From: Mycolicibacterium moriokaense
GTDB lineage: Bacteria; Actinomycetota; Actinomycetes; Mycobacteriales; Mycobacteriaceae
Assembly: GCF_010726085.1 (NCBI RefSeq)
Contig: NZ_AP022560.1
Span: 2,480,001 to 2,544,000 of the forward strand
DNA length: 64,000 nucleotides
Reading direction: 5' to 3'
Shown: piece after piece, positions 48,666 through 57,211 of the stretch
Layout: every line of letters starts with the position of its first letter
How positions within the stretch are numbered: the stretch's first letter is position 1
Notes under the pieces: model-generated
Database searches by the model: none
Told to the model about the DNA's origin: nothing
What the model saw: only the letters and a program-made list of their open reading frames with translations
Program-made: the position numbers and the translations under genes

Positions 48666-48748
48666 GGCGTGAATGCTGCCACCAAACACTGAACATGTCT
48701 ATTGGGAATAAGGTGTGGAATGTGAAGTGAATGGTTTATTAATCCCCC
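48658..48748. promoter_or_regulatory. cbb control region B (cbbX promoter side)
   Basis: Homologous to 29179-29270 upstream of cbbL. The shared cores GAATGCTGCC, CTGAACATGTCTATTG and GTGAAGTGA lie in the same order and spacing and end in CCCCC. Likely CbbR-binding and promoter region; it lies between divergent cbbX and the BlaI-like gene. Confidence 0.7.
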
Positions 48749-48839
48749 GGCCGGTCCTCCTCCTGGGTGACGACGCCGGCAGGCGCCGCCGATACGTTTC
48801 TCCGATCGGGCGCGGGTCTCGTCGGCAGAGGAGAGCGAC

Positions 48840-49250
48840 ATGGCCAAGTGGAGGCTGCTAGGCGAGCTCGAGCGTCGGGTGATGGAACACCTCTGGAGCG
48901 CAACGGAACCGCAGACCGTCCGGCAGGTGCATGCGGTGGTGTCACCGCCTCGTGCACTCGCATACACGACCGTCATGACGGTACTTCGGCGGCTCGCTGA
49001 CAAAGGTCTGGTGGCACAGCACCGCGGCGATCGAGCCCACCGGTATGCGGCAGTGCACGGTCGCGACGAGTTGGTGGCCGGCCTGATGGTCGACGTGCTG
49101 CATCAGGTGGACGATTCGAGGGATCGCACGTCCGCGCTCGTCCACTTTGTGGAGAGTGTAGGAACCGATGATCTGCACGCTCTGCAACAGGCGCTCGTCG
49201 AGGTCGAGAAACGGGTGCGATCTAGTCCCGCGTCTGCGGCAGAGGAATAG
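48840..49250 (+). CDS. BlaI/MecI/CopY-family transcriptional repressor
   Basis: A 136-residue repressor from ATG 48840 with GGAGAG upstream. The N-terminal winged helix is typical: 'LGELERRVMEHLW', 'TVRQVHAVVSP' and 'LAYTTVMTVLRRLADKGLV', and the C-terminal helix mediates dimerisation. BlaI proteins are relieved by a cognate BlaR protease; no blaR gene is next to it. It is divergent from cbbX and overlaps the 3' end of the kinase gene by 29 nt. Its target is not known; adjacent cbb genes are an option. Confidence 0.9.
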   Translation: MAKWRLLGELERRVMEHLWSATEPQTVRQVHAVVSPPRALAYTTVMTVLRRLADKGLVAQHRGDRAHRYAAVHGRDELVAGLMVDVLHQVDDSRDRTSALVHFVESVGTDDLHALQQALVEVEKRVRSSPASAAEE

Positions 49251-50466
49251 TCGCGGTCACGGCGGTTCCCGAGCCGGGCCGCGAACGGATATGCAGCCGG
49301 CCGCCGACGAGCTCAGCCCGCTCGGACATCGACAGCAGCCCGTAGCCACCTGTTTCGTCCAGACCGAGTGGATGCTGCAAGGTGTCGAATCCGACTCCGT
49401 CATCGACGATTTCGAGCTGGGCGGTCTCGTCCTGGACCGAGAAGGTGAGCCGCGCCACCGTAGCCCCCGCGTGTTTCACGACATTCTGCAGACATTCCTG
49501 CGCGATGCGGTACAGCGCGATCTCGATGTGTTCGGGTAAGCGAGCCTCGGTCAGCTCCACCTCGAGACGCAGCTGGGGGATGGATCGGGCGAGGCTCGCC
49601 AGTCCGCCTGCTAGGCCTAGATCGTCGAGTACCGGCGGCCGCAGCCCGCCGATAGCTGCGCGCGCTTCTTGCAGTGTCAGATCTACCAGTTCGCGGGCGG
49701 CGGCCAGCTGTACCGATGCCTCGCTCGGATCGTCGACGACGGCCTGGGCTGCGGCATCGAGGCGGTAGGACAACGTGATCAACCGCTGGGAGATCCCGTC
49801 GTGGATATCGCCTGCCAGACGCCGTCTTTCGATTTCCTGAGCCTCGATCACCTGCTCGACGAAGTTCTCGTGCGCGCGTTCCCGCCCGACCAGTTGACGA
49901 TGCAGCCGCGCTTGATGCAGCGCACCCGCGATGAGACGCCCGATCACCAACAGCAGTTCCACATCTCGTGCCGTGAATTCACGGCGTTCGAACGTGTGCA
50001 CTGTCAGCTCGCCGACCAGTCCGCCGGGGTCGGTCTCCATCGGTACCGAAACCATCGACGTAAAGCGCGAATCGCGTAGCGCGTCGATTGGTAGGTATCG
50101 AGGATCGGACTCCTTGTCCTCGACGATGACAACCGGCTCCCGATGGTTGGCGACCCAGCCCGAGATGCCGGAGCCGAGCGGCATGCGAACCCGACCGACT
50201 TCACGGTCGAACGGCGGTGTCGCTCCAGCGAGGGTCAGCGAACGGTCACTGTCGTCGAGCACATGCACGAAGCAGACGTCTGTGTTGGTCGCGTGGGTGA
50301 TCATTCGCGCGGCAGCCGCGGCCAGCAGTTCCACCTCCGGCCCGTGTGACGCCGCCTGAATCAGCTCACGGAGCAGTGCCAATTCGCTGTCCGCCTCGAC
50401 GAGATCCCGCACGCCGTTTGTGCGTTCGGCGGTGCCGAGATGCCGGACGGACGTTGTATTGCTCAC
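49222..50466 (-). CDS. GAF-domain sensor histidine kinase, NarL-system type
   Basis: A 414-residue cytosolic histidine kinase. Residues ~40-185 form a GAF domain ('TDVCFVHVLDDSDRSLTLAG', 'GSGISGWVANHREPVVI'). The HisKA_3 dimerisation domain has the motif 'ERRRLAGDIHDGISQRL' with phospho-acceptor His222, and the HATPase domain shows 'ALYRIAQECLQNVVKHAGA', 'DDGVGFD' and 'GGYGLLSMSERAELVGG'. It probably senses a redox or small-molecule signal, as DevS/DosT do, but no haem ligand can be assigned from sequence. Coupled to the regulator gene by an ATGA overlap. Confidence 0.92.
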   Translation of the reverse strand: MSNTTSVRHLGTAERTNGVRDLVEADSELALLRELIQAASHGPEVELLAAAAARMITHATNTDVCFVHVLDDSDRSLTLAGATPPFDREVGRVRMPLGSGISGWVANHREPVVIVEDKESDPRYLPIDALRDSRFTSMVSVPMETDPGGLVGELTVHTFERREFTARDVELLLVIGRLIAGALHQARLHRQLVGRERAHENFVEQVIEAQEIERRRLAGDIHDGISQRLITLSYRLDAAAQAVVDDPSEASVQLAAARELVDLTLQEARAAIGGLRPPVLDDLGLAGGLASLARSIPQLRLEVELTEARLPEHIEIALYRIAQECLQNVVKHAGATVARLTFSVQDETAQLEIVDDGVGFDTLQHPLGLDETGGYGLLSMSERAELVGGRLHIRSRPGSGTAVTATIPLPQTRD

Positions 50467-51131
50467 TGGTAGATGCCTTCTCGCAGGGCGGTGGCCACGG
50501 CGGCCGTTCGGTCGGCCACTCCGAGCTTGCGGTAGATGGACCGCAGGTGGCTCTTGACCGTCTCATCGCCGATGACCAGCTTGTTCGCGATGCCGCGATT
50601 CGAAAGCCCGGTCACCATGTACGACAGAATCTCGCTTTCCCGCTGGGTCAACCCCTGTCGCGCGCCTGGCCAGAACTCGTCGCGCTGCAGCCGCGATGCA
50701 GTGTCGGCGGCACGCAGAGCGAGGCCAGGGTCGATCGCGCTTTCGCCGTCGCGCACCAGCTCGAGCTGGCGGACCAGGTCGTCACTGCTGATGCTCTTGA
50801 GCAGGTAGCCGGACGCGCCGACCCGCATGGCCTGGAAGAGGTACTGCTCGTCGTCATAGACCGACAGCATCACGACCTTGCGATCAGGGTTGCGTTGCCG
50901 CAGAGCCAGGCACAGGTCGAGCCCGCTGGAGCCCTGCATCCGGACGTCGCACAGCACCACGTCGGGGTCGAGACTGTCGACGACATTCACCGCCCGCTCG
51001 ACACCGACAGCCTGGCCGACCACCCGCACCTTGCTGCCGAAGCCGGCAAGCATCGCCTTCAAACCCTCGATGACCATCTCATGGTCATCCACCAACACAA
51101 GTCGCACCGGACTGGTGACCGTCGTCGTCAT
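50463..51131 (-). CDS. NarL/LuxR-family response regulator
   Basis: A 222-residue response regulator from ATG 51131. Receiver domain: acidic pair in 'LVLVDDHEMV', phospho-acceptor D62 in 'VVLCDVRMQG', and 'YLLKSIS' with the conserved Lys. C-terminal LuxR helix-turn-helix: 'LTQRESEILSYMVTGLSNRG' then 'ETVKSHLRSIYRKLGV'. It is the cognate partner of the GAF kinase. The gene lies next to rpe-tkt and divergently, with a GC-rich inverted repeat between. It may control carbon fixation or energy genes. Confidence 0.93.
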   Translation of the reverse strand: MTTTVTSPVRLVLVDDHEMVIEGLKAMLAGFGSKVRVVGQAVGVERAVNVVDSLDPDVVLCDVRMQGSSGLDLCLALRQRNPDRKVVMLSVYDDEQYLFQAMRVGASGYLLKSISSDDLVRQLELVRDGESAIDPGLALRAADTASRLQRDEFWPGARQGLTQRESEILSYMVTGLSNRGIANKLVIGDETVKSHLRSIYRKLGVADRTAAVATALREGIYQ

Positions 51132-51206
51132 GCGGACACCATAGAGCCGCCATACCGGTGTCGTCGTGGGACTTTCGGCCCTGAGAACACATATAACCCG
51201 CTCAAT

Positions 51207-51222
51207 CCCCCGTACTGGGGGG
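51207..51222. promoter_or_regulatory. CCCCC-N5-GGGGGG motif between response regulator and rpe
   Basis: CCCCCGTACTGGGGGG lies about 75 bp upstream of the response-regulator start and 55 bp upstream of rpe. The arms match those at 45840-45853 and 46717-46730. Candidate operator for the NarL-type regulator. Confidence 0.4.
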
Positions 51223-51276
51223 AGCCGGTGGCCCGTTTCCGTCCATAGCATCGCCGCCGACCCCTAAGGAGGCTGG

Positions 51277-51963
51277 ATGAAAACCTGCGAGCCGACGCTG
51301 GTCGCTTCCGTGCTGCCCGCGGACTTCTCAGAGCTCGGTCAAGAGGTCAGGCGGCTGGAGAAGGCGGGCGTCGACCGGATCCAGTGGGATGTGATGGACG
51401 GCCGGTTCGTGCCGAACCTGACCTTCGGTCCGGACGTGATCAGTGCAAACCGCGGGCTCGTATCAATGGGGTTCGAGGCACACCTGATGGTCGACGATCC
51501 CGATCATATGCTGTCTCGATGGGTGGAAGCCGGCTGCGAGATCGTCATCGTGCACGCCGAAGCGACCCGGCATCTGCACCGGACCCTCGGTGCCATCGCC
51601 GATCTCGGCGCACGAGCGGGTGTCGCACTGAACCCTGCGACCCCGTTGGAGGCGGTCACCAGCGTGCTCGATCTGGTCGACCTCCTGCTCGTGATGACGG
51701 TGAATCCGGGCTTCGGCGGTCAGCGGTATCTCTCTTCGATGGAGCGCAAGATCGCCGCCGCCAGAGCCGAGATCGACACGCGCGGACTCGATATCGAGCT
51801 CGAGGTCGACGGTGGAATCGCCGGGGCGACGATCGGCGGGGCAGCGATCGCGGGGGCGGATGTCTTCTGTGCGGGCTCGGCGCTGCTCAACGGTGACGGC
51901 ACCCTCGAGGAACGAACGGCCGCGCTGCGCAGTGCAGCCGCCGACGGAATGGAGTCGCGATGA
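51277..51963 (+). CDS. rpe: Ribulose-phosphate 3-epimerase
   Basis: A 228-residue TIM-barrel epimerase with strong AAGGAGG upstream of ATG 51277. Motifs: 'LVASVLPADFSELG', 'IQWDVMDGRFVPNLTFGP' (metal-binding Asp and His region), 'MTVNPGFGGQRYL' and 'LEVDGGIAGATI'. It interconverts xylulose-5-phosphate and ribulose-5-phosphate for the Calvin cycle. It overlaps tkt by 4 nt (ATGA). Probably a second copy in addition to a housekeeping rpe elsewhere. Confidence 0.96.
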   Translation: MKTCEPTLVASVLPADFSELGQEVRRLEKAGVDRIQWDVMDGRFVPNLTFGPDVISANRGLVSMGFEAHLMVDDPDHMLSRWVEAGCEIVIVHAEATRHLHRTLGAIADLGARAGVALNPATPLEAVTSVLDLVDLLLVMTVNPGFGGQRYLSSMERKIAAARAEIDTRGLDIELEVDGGIAGATIGGAAIAGADVFCAGSALLNGDGTLEERTAALRSAAADGMESR

Positions 51964-54017
51964 GCATCGCACCGAGCTCGACGAGCGCGGACCTGCTTAC
52001 CGATGAGGTCGACCGCCTGGCGATCACCACACTGCGATTCTTGGCCGCCGATGCGGTGCAGTCGGCCAATAGTGGCCACCCGGGCCTGCCGCTCGGTGCC
52101 GCGCCGGTCGCGTGGACGCTGTGGTCGCGTCACCTACGTCATGATCCGGCGCACCCCCGCTGGCCGGACCGGGACAGGTTCGTTCTGTCGGCGGGTCACG
52201 GTTCGGCGTTGTTGTACGCCCTGCTGCACGTCTTCGGCTACGACGTGACGCTGGACGACCTCGCGCACTTCCGACAGCTCGGATCGCGAACCCCAGGACA
52301 TCCCGAGTTCGGGATGACCCCCGGAGTGGAGACTACGACCGGCCCGCTGGGTCAAGGCTTGGCGAATGCGGTCGGTATGGCGTTGGCCGAACGTATGCTC
52401 GCGGCCCGGTGCAACGACGCCGAGCACCGCGTCGTCGACCATCGCACGTGGGTGCTCGCCGGAGATGGCGACCTGATGGAGGGCATCAGCCATGAGGCTG
52501 CGTCGCTGGCCGGACGACTCGGCCTCGGCCGGTTGACTGTCATCTTCGACGACAACAACATCACGATCGACGGACCGGCGGACCTCAGCTGTGGTGACGA
52601 CGCACTCGGCAGATTCGCAGCCTATGGCTGGCACACGCTGTCGGTGGAGGACGGAAACGATGTGCGTGCCATCGACAGGGCGCTCGCTCAAGCACGCGAG
52701 GTGGAATCTGCTCCGACATTCATCAAGGTGCGCACGACCATCGGTTACGGCGCGCCAGGCGTCGAAGGCACGTCGAAGGTGCACGGCAGCCCGCTGGGGG
52801 CGGAGAACCTGGCGGCGATGCGGGTGAAGTTCGACTGGCCGTCAGCACCCTTCCATGTGCCGACGACGCTACGGTCTGTTACTGCGGAGCTGGGCGCCAA
52901 AGGCGCTGCCGCACACCTGAGTTGGGTTCAGAGATATGCGAATTGGACCGCCGACAATCCGCAGCTCGCAGTGGACTTTCCGCTCGACCGTGTCCCCGCC
53001 CCGTCAAACTGCGACGCCCTCGCGCGGTTGTTCGAGTCGCCCGCCAAGATGGCGACCCGTCAAGCATCCGGCGCGGCTCTCACCGCGCTCGCCGCCGAAT
53101 ACCCGGCGCTCGTAGGAGGATCCGCAGACTTGGCGGGATCGACCAACACCGCGATACCGGGCGGGGATGTGCGGGAGGGCGACTACGCCGGCCGGACGAT
53201 TCACTTCGGTATCCGAGAGCACGCGATGGCCGCGGTCATGAACGGAATCTCGCTGCACGGCGGCCTACGCCCGTTCGGAAGCACATTCCTGGTCTTCTCC
53301 GACTACCTGCGTCCGGCCGTGCGGTTGTCGGCGCTCATGGGCCAACCCGTCATATACGTCTTCACGCACGACTCGATCCATGTCGGCGAGGACGGGCCGA
53401 CCCATCAGCCGATCGAGCACATCGAATCCTTGCGACTCATACCCGGGGTGACGGTGTTACGGCCCGCCGATTCCGCCGAGGCTGCGTTGGCCTGGCAGAT
53501 CGCTGTGGAGAACCTCTCGGGCCCCACGGCGTTGGTGCTTACGAGGCAGAGCGTGCCCGCGCTCGGCGGGGACGGATTGTCAGACGTTCGCGAGCGCGGA
53601 TTTCGTATCGTTCGTGGCGATTTCAACGAGACGAGGGTGGTGCTCGCGGCCACTGGGTCGGAAGTGTCGCTGGCGCTGGAGGCGGCGGACCTGCTCGCGG
53701 GGCGGGGTGTCGAGGCCGCGGTGTTGTCAGTGATGTGGCGGGACCGGTTGGAGGCGGCGCTATCTGCCGATCCGGGGACATTGCCCAACTGCCCTGTGGT
53801 CTGGACGGAAGCCGGCGCAACGACGGGATGGCGCGCCATCGCGCGAGACCGTGACCACGTCATCGGCCTGGATCGATTCGGCGAAAGTGGGCCGGGGCCG
53901 CAGGTGGCCGCTCACCTTGGTTTGACTGCGTCGGCCGTCGCCAATGCCGCCTTGACGGCGCTCGGACAGCAAGGCGCCCAATGGGATGACGGTAGTAGCC
54001 GAATCGTCTCGCCGTGA
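51960..54017 (+). CDS. tkt: Transketolase
   Basis: A 685-residue transketolase of full length. ThDP binding: 'VLAGDGDLMEGISHEAASLA' around residue 155-175; substrate contacts 'SGHPGLPLGAAPVAW' and 'TPGVETTTGPLGQGLANAVG'; C-terminal pyrimidine domain 'GSADLAGSTNTAIPG', 'FGIREHAMAAVMNGI' and 'THDSIHVGEDGPTHQP'. It regenerates the five-carbon acceptors of the Calvin cycle from fructose- and sedoheptulose-phosphates. ATGA overlap with rpe. It likely serves the cbb pathway specifically, because the genus has another transketolase. Confidence 0.96.
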   Translation: MSIAPSSTSADLLTDEVDRLAITTLRFLAADAVQSANSGHPGLPLGAAPVAWTLWSRHLRHDPAHPRWPDRDRFVLSAGHGSALLYALLHVFGYDVTLDDLAHFRQLGSRTPGHPEFGMTPGVETTTGPLGQGLANAVGMALAERMLAARCNDAEHRVVDHRTWVLAGDGDLMEGISHEAASLAGRLGLGRLTVIFDDNNITIDGPADLSCGDDALGRFAAYGWHTLSVEDGNDVRAIDRALAQAREVESAPTFIKVRTTIGYGAPGVEGTSKVHGSPLGAENLAAMRVKFDWPSAPFHVPTTLRSVTAELGAKGAAAHLSWVQRYANWTADNPQLAVDFPLDRVPAPSNCDALARLFESPAKMATRQASGAALTALAAEYPALVGGSADLAGSTNTAIPGGDVREGDYAGRTIHFGIREHAMAAVMNGISLHGGLRPFGSTFLVFSDYLRPAVRLSALMGQPVIYVFTHDSIHVGEDGPTHQPIEHIESLRLIPGVTVLRPADSAEAALAWQIAVENLSGPTALVLTRQSVPALGGDGLSDVRERGFRIVRGDFNETRVVLAATGSEVSLALEAADLLAGRGVEAAVLSVMWRDRLEAALSADPGTLPNCPVVWTEAGATTGWRAIARDRDHVIGLDRFGESGPGPQVAAHLGLTASAVANAALTALGQQGAQWDDGSSRIVSP

Positions 54018-54036
54018 TCTGTGATGGTTGAGACCG

Positions 54037-54792
54037 ATGCTGCCGACGCCGGATCTGCTGGCTGTGATTTTCGACGTAGACGGCACCATCGCCGATACCG
54101 AGCGCGAAGGCCACTTGCCGGCTTTCAACGATGCGTTCCTTGCCCACGGTCTCGACGTCACCTGGAGTCCGCAGGAGTACGGACGGCTCCTGCGGATCAC
54201 CGGCGGGCGACACCGAATCGCTGCGGACCTGCGCGCACGCGGCTTCGGCGACCGTGCGGGGGAACTAGCCACCGAAATCCACGAAACCAAGACGGAGCTG
54301 TTCCGGACGCGCATCGTTGCCGGGAGCGTCTGGCCGAGACCGGGACTGACCGATTTGGTGAGCAGTCTGGTGGACGACGGGATTCGAATCGCCATCGCCA
54401 CCACCGGGCGAGCCGCCTGGGTGGAACCATTGATAGCGAGGATCCTCGGCAACGGTGTCGCCGAGACCATGGTGACCGGCGACGACGTCGCCCGACTCAA
54501 GCCCGACCCCGCCGCATACCAACGCGCGCTCGAGCAACTCGATGTGCGCCCTGAAAATGTACTTGCCATCGAGGATTCCGAGATCGGACTGCGGGCGGCG
54601 ACCGCGGCGGGGGTCGCCACCGTGGTCGTCACCACGGATTACACGGAGGACCAGGACTTCGTTGGCGCAGCAGTGGTGCGCGGCTCCTTCGTCAGCCCGC
54701 AGCCGCTTGACGCTGCCTCATTGAGACGAATCCACCGACAGTGGTGGCTACGCTGTGGCCACCCGCCCGGCAGTCATCACGAATTGCGGTGA
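54037..54792 (+). CDS. cbbY: HAD-family phosphatase, CbbY-like
   Basis: A 251-residue HAD hydrolase from ATG 54037. Motif I 'VIFDVDGTIADTERE', motif II 'IAIATTGR', motif III 'RLKPDPAAY' and motif IV 'VLAIEDSEIGL' are all present. CbbY-type enzymes dephosphorylate xylulose-1,5-bisphosphate, an inhibitory misfire product of RuBisCO, so it complements CbbX. It follows tkt after 19 bp on the same strand. Confidence 0.9.
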   Translation: MLPTPDLLAVIFDVDGTIADTEREGHLPAFNDAFLAHGLDVTWSPQEYGRLLRITGGRHRIAADLRARGFGDRAGELATEIHETKTELFRTRIVAGSVWPRPGLTDLVSSLVDDGIRIAIATTGRAAWVEPLIARILGNGVAETMVTGDDVARLKPDPAAYQRALEQLDVRPENVLAIEDSEIGLRAATAAGVATVVVTTDYTEDQDFVGAAVVRGSFVSPQPLDAASLRRIHRQWWLRCGHPPGSHHELR

Positions 54793-54832
54793 GCCGCTGC
54801 GCGTTCCAGGGCGGACAGCCGTGCGAGGCGGT

Positions 54833-55201
54833 TCAGGCGACCGTCAACGTGACGTTGTTCAGGGACACCGCGACATCGCTAGGCAAGATGTCCATGAAGG
54901 TGGGAGCGTCGCGGACCGCGGGGCCTGACGCGATGATGTTGCCCGGAAAGCTGGGGCTGCACGGGAAGTTGTTGCACCGGTACCAGAATCCGGGCGCACT
55001 TTGATACGGGAACATGCTCGGCGCCTGATCGACTCGGTAGCGACCGGGCTGAATGAATGCCGTCGCCCACCCGTCTCGCGGGTTGGTGGCGACGTTGAAC
55101 ACGCCGTTACTGCCGTAGCTTGGCGGGCTCGCGTACGCCGGGGCGGCGAGCGCAACCGCCACTAGTGCGGCGGCCGCTGTCGTTGCGACCTTCGTTTTCA
55201 C
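54833..55201 (-). CDS. Small secreted protein of unknown function
   Basis: A 122-residue precursor from ATG 55201. A clear signal peptide (MKTKVATTAAAALVAVALAA, cleavage near 'AYAS') is followed by a small mature domain with two cysteines in 'YRCNNFPCSP', which probably form a disulfide. It is convergent with cbbY. Short secreted proteins of this layout are common in mycobacteria; I do not recognise the family. Confidence 0.8.
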   Translation of the reverse strand: MKTKVATTAAAALVAVALAAPAYASPPSYGSNGVFNVATNPRDGWATAFIQPGRYRVDQAPSMFPYQSAPGFWYRCNNFPCSPSFPGNIIASGPAVRDAPTFMDILPSDVAVSLNNVTLTVA

Positions 55202-55261
55202 GACGTGGAGTCTATCGAGCAGCGCGCGCTCCGGGAGCCGGATCGCGCGGGCGGTCGCCCG

Positions 55262-56944
55262 CTATGCCGCCGCAGCATCGCTGTTGTCGTTGTCCTTGTC
55301 GTTCTTGTCGGCGTCGTTGGGCCCGGCGTCGTTGGGCCCGGCGTCGTTGGACCCGGCGTCGTTGGACCCGGCGTCGTTGGACCCGGCGTTCGTGCCAGTG
55401 CTGGTTCCCGTGCCGGTGCCGGTCGACGTCGTCCCGGTGTTGGTGCCGTTGCCGGTGGCCGTGCCTGTCTCAGCGCCGGCGTTCGTATCCGTGTCGACGT
55501 CCTTGTCTGGGTCTGTGTCGGTGTCGACAGCGGTGTTGTCGGTGTCGGTGTTCGTAATGCTGGCCCTCGAGCCCGTCTCGGTGCCGGTTCCCCCGCCGGC
55601 CAGCTGGTTCTGCGAGAGGTCCGTCTGTTGGCCACTGCCTTGATCGTCGTCCTGCGGTTCCGGTCCTGAATCGGTGACGCCGGCGGTGCCGTCGTCCCCA
55701 GAGCCATCGTCGTGATCGCCGCCGGGCACCGCGTCAAGGCCCTCGCCCGTGATCGGCATCTGCCGCGCGTTGAGGCCCTCCGGATTCGAGTCGGTGGCCG
55801 CGCCGACGATCTCGTCGAGCGGCGCGGACTGTCTGGCTACGGACACGGGTTGCGCCGCCCTCGGCAGGAACGGCGAAAAGATCGCCGCGATGGTTTCCAG
55901 GATCGCGCCGGGAAGTTTGACCAACGCCGTCAGCATGTCGCCGATCGACGGAATGAACCGGCCGGGGCGGTACGCGCTCGGGTCCGACGGAATCGGGTTG
56001 CCGCCGTAGTAGCCGAAGTCGACCGCCCATTTCAGCAGCGGCGCAGTGACGTTTGCGATGTAGTCACCGAAGATGCCGCGGATCAACGTGGTCAGCGGCA
56101 GCTCCCTGGCCGTATAGGTGACGTACGTGGTGTTGCCCCGCGTCGTGACGTACGCGCTGATCCGGTCGCCGACCGGCGAGACGCACCTGGCGTCGGGACA
56201 AGCGAGTACGGCGCCGTTGTCGGTGAACGCGCAGGTGTTCGCCCCGCAGTCGAGCGGTGAGCCGTCCGGGGCGACCGGCCTGCCCTGGGCGTCCACGGGC
56301 AGGTCGACGTCGTCCTGACTCAGACGTGTCGTGAACCATGAGGCCAGCGAGTTGAGAGCGGAGAAGGGGTTGAGCACGTACCCAGGGGCGTTCGAGTTGT
56401 AGTCGTACTCATAGCCGGTGTTGACGACTCTCAACGCGCCGGTCTGACTCGGCGTGGGGTACGGGTTCACACCGATGAGCGCGAACAACGGATACCGGGT
56501 GCCGAAGCCTCCGTCGGGTCGGGCGACGTCGTTGTCGAGGATGAACACGGTTCTGCTCAGATCGGTGTCGTTCCTCAGCAGCAGCAAACTCGTGTTCGCG
56601 GCGCCCCAGCCGGACGCGATGACGGCGTTGTCCTCGCCGGCGTTGGCGTCCAAAGCCGCCTGGATGCCGGCCGGGCCGTCCCAGAAGTTCACGTGGACGA
56701 TGTCGTCGAGATCAGGTCCGGTGTAGGTCGGATCGTCGCGGAACTTTCGGCCGTAAAAGTCCTCGACACCCGCTCCGCTGGGGTGTGTCGAGCTGCCCAC
56801 GACGATGAGGGCGGTGAGATCGACAAGGGATGCCGAGATGGACGCAGGTTGGGTAGCTGCAACGCATCCGACGCTGGTGGCCACCCCGATGGCGGCGGCA
56901 CCGATCGCGACCTTGACCGCGGGCTTTGTCCGTGGCCCGGCCAT
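55262..56944 (-). CDS. Secreted PE-PPE-domain protein with low-complexity tail
   Basis: A 560-residue protein. After an N-terminal signal-like segment ('VKVAIGAAAIGVATSVGCVA'), residues ~35-350 resemble the PE-PPE domain (serine alpha/beta hydrolase found at the C-terminus of some PE/PPE proteins; 'LIVVGSSTHPSGAGVEDFYG', 'IASGWGAANTSLLLL' as possible nucleophile elbow, GxSxG degenerate). Residues ~400-560 are an acidic Asp/Thr/Gly/Asn-rich tail encoded partly by 15-bp tandem repeats. It is a mycobacterial/actinobacterial marker. Function on the cell surface is unknown. Confidence 0.8.
   Translation of the reverse strand: MAGPRTKPAVKVAIGAAAIGVATSVGCVAATQPASISASLVDLTALIVVGSSTHPSGAGVEDFYGRKFRDDPTYTGPDLDDIVHVNFWDGPAGIQAALDANAGEDNAVIASGWGAANTSLLLLRNDTDLSRTVFILDNDVARPDGGFGTRYPLFALIGVNPYPTPSQTGALRVVNTGYEYDYNSNAPGYVLNPFSALNSLASWFTTRLSQDDVDLPVDAQGRPVAPDGSPLDCGANTCAFTDNGAVLACPDARCVSPVGDRISAYVTTRGNTTYVTYTARELPLTTLIRGIFGDYIANVTAPLLKWAVDFGYYGGNPIPSDPSAYRPGRFIPSIGDMLTALVKLPGAILETIAAIFSPFLPRAAQPVSVARQSAPLDEIVGAATDSNPEGLNARQMPITGEGLDAVPGGDHDDGSGDDGTAGVTDSGPEPQDDDQGSGQQTDLSQNQLAGGGTGTETGSRASITNTDTDNTAVDTDTDPDKDVDTDTNAGAETGTATGNGTNTGTTSTGTGTGTSTGTNAGSNDAGSNDAGSNDAGPNDAGPNDADKNDKDNDNSDAAAA
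55311..55385. repeat. 15-bp tandem repeat in PE-PPE gene tail
   Basis: Five near-identical units of GCGTCGTTGG(G/A)CCCG, in frame, encode Asn-Asp-Ala-Gly-(Ser/Pro) repeats near the C-terminus. Unit number may vary between strains. Confidence 0.85.
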
Positions 56945-57055
56945 GTGTTGCCTCTTCCGACAGGATTTTCCAGCAAACCCTAACGCTGACGGGGATGCTA
57001 CGCGAGTCAGCGGGGCTTTCGTAAGCGTCCGTGCAAGCGCCCCCGGCAGTGTGGT

Positions 57056-57075
57056 GTTTCAGGACATCGGAATGG
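57056..57075. mobile_element. Solo insertion-sequence end next to IS481
   Basis: A stretch reading TTTCAGGACATCGGAATGG resembles the nearby IS481 inverted repeat (TGTCTCAAGACATCGGAAT) with a few changes and lies directly beside it. It may be the remnant of an earlier related element or of imprecise movement. Confidence 0.4.
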
Positions 57076-57211
57076 GATGTCTCAAGACATCGGAATAGGT
57101 GGTCGGCCAGTTTCAGCTGGTGTCGAAGGCTCGTCTGGTCATCACCGCTGTACTCATTGAGGGGCGCTCTCAGTCGCAGGTCGCCCGCGATTACGGAGTC
57201 TCCCAAGGCTG

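Noticed and set aside
49222..51131. The GAF kinase/regulator pair as DevS-DevR
   Set aside because: The layout is similar, but only one GAF domain is present and no haem-ligand motif could be assigned, so a generic NarL-type name is safer.
45840..51222. CCCC-N-GGGG sites as DosR (dormancy regulator) boxes
   Set aside because: The DosR consensus has GGGACT/AGTCCC half-sites with a defined centre; these sites lack the ACT part.
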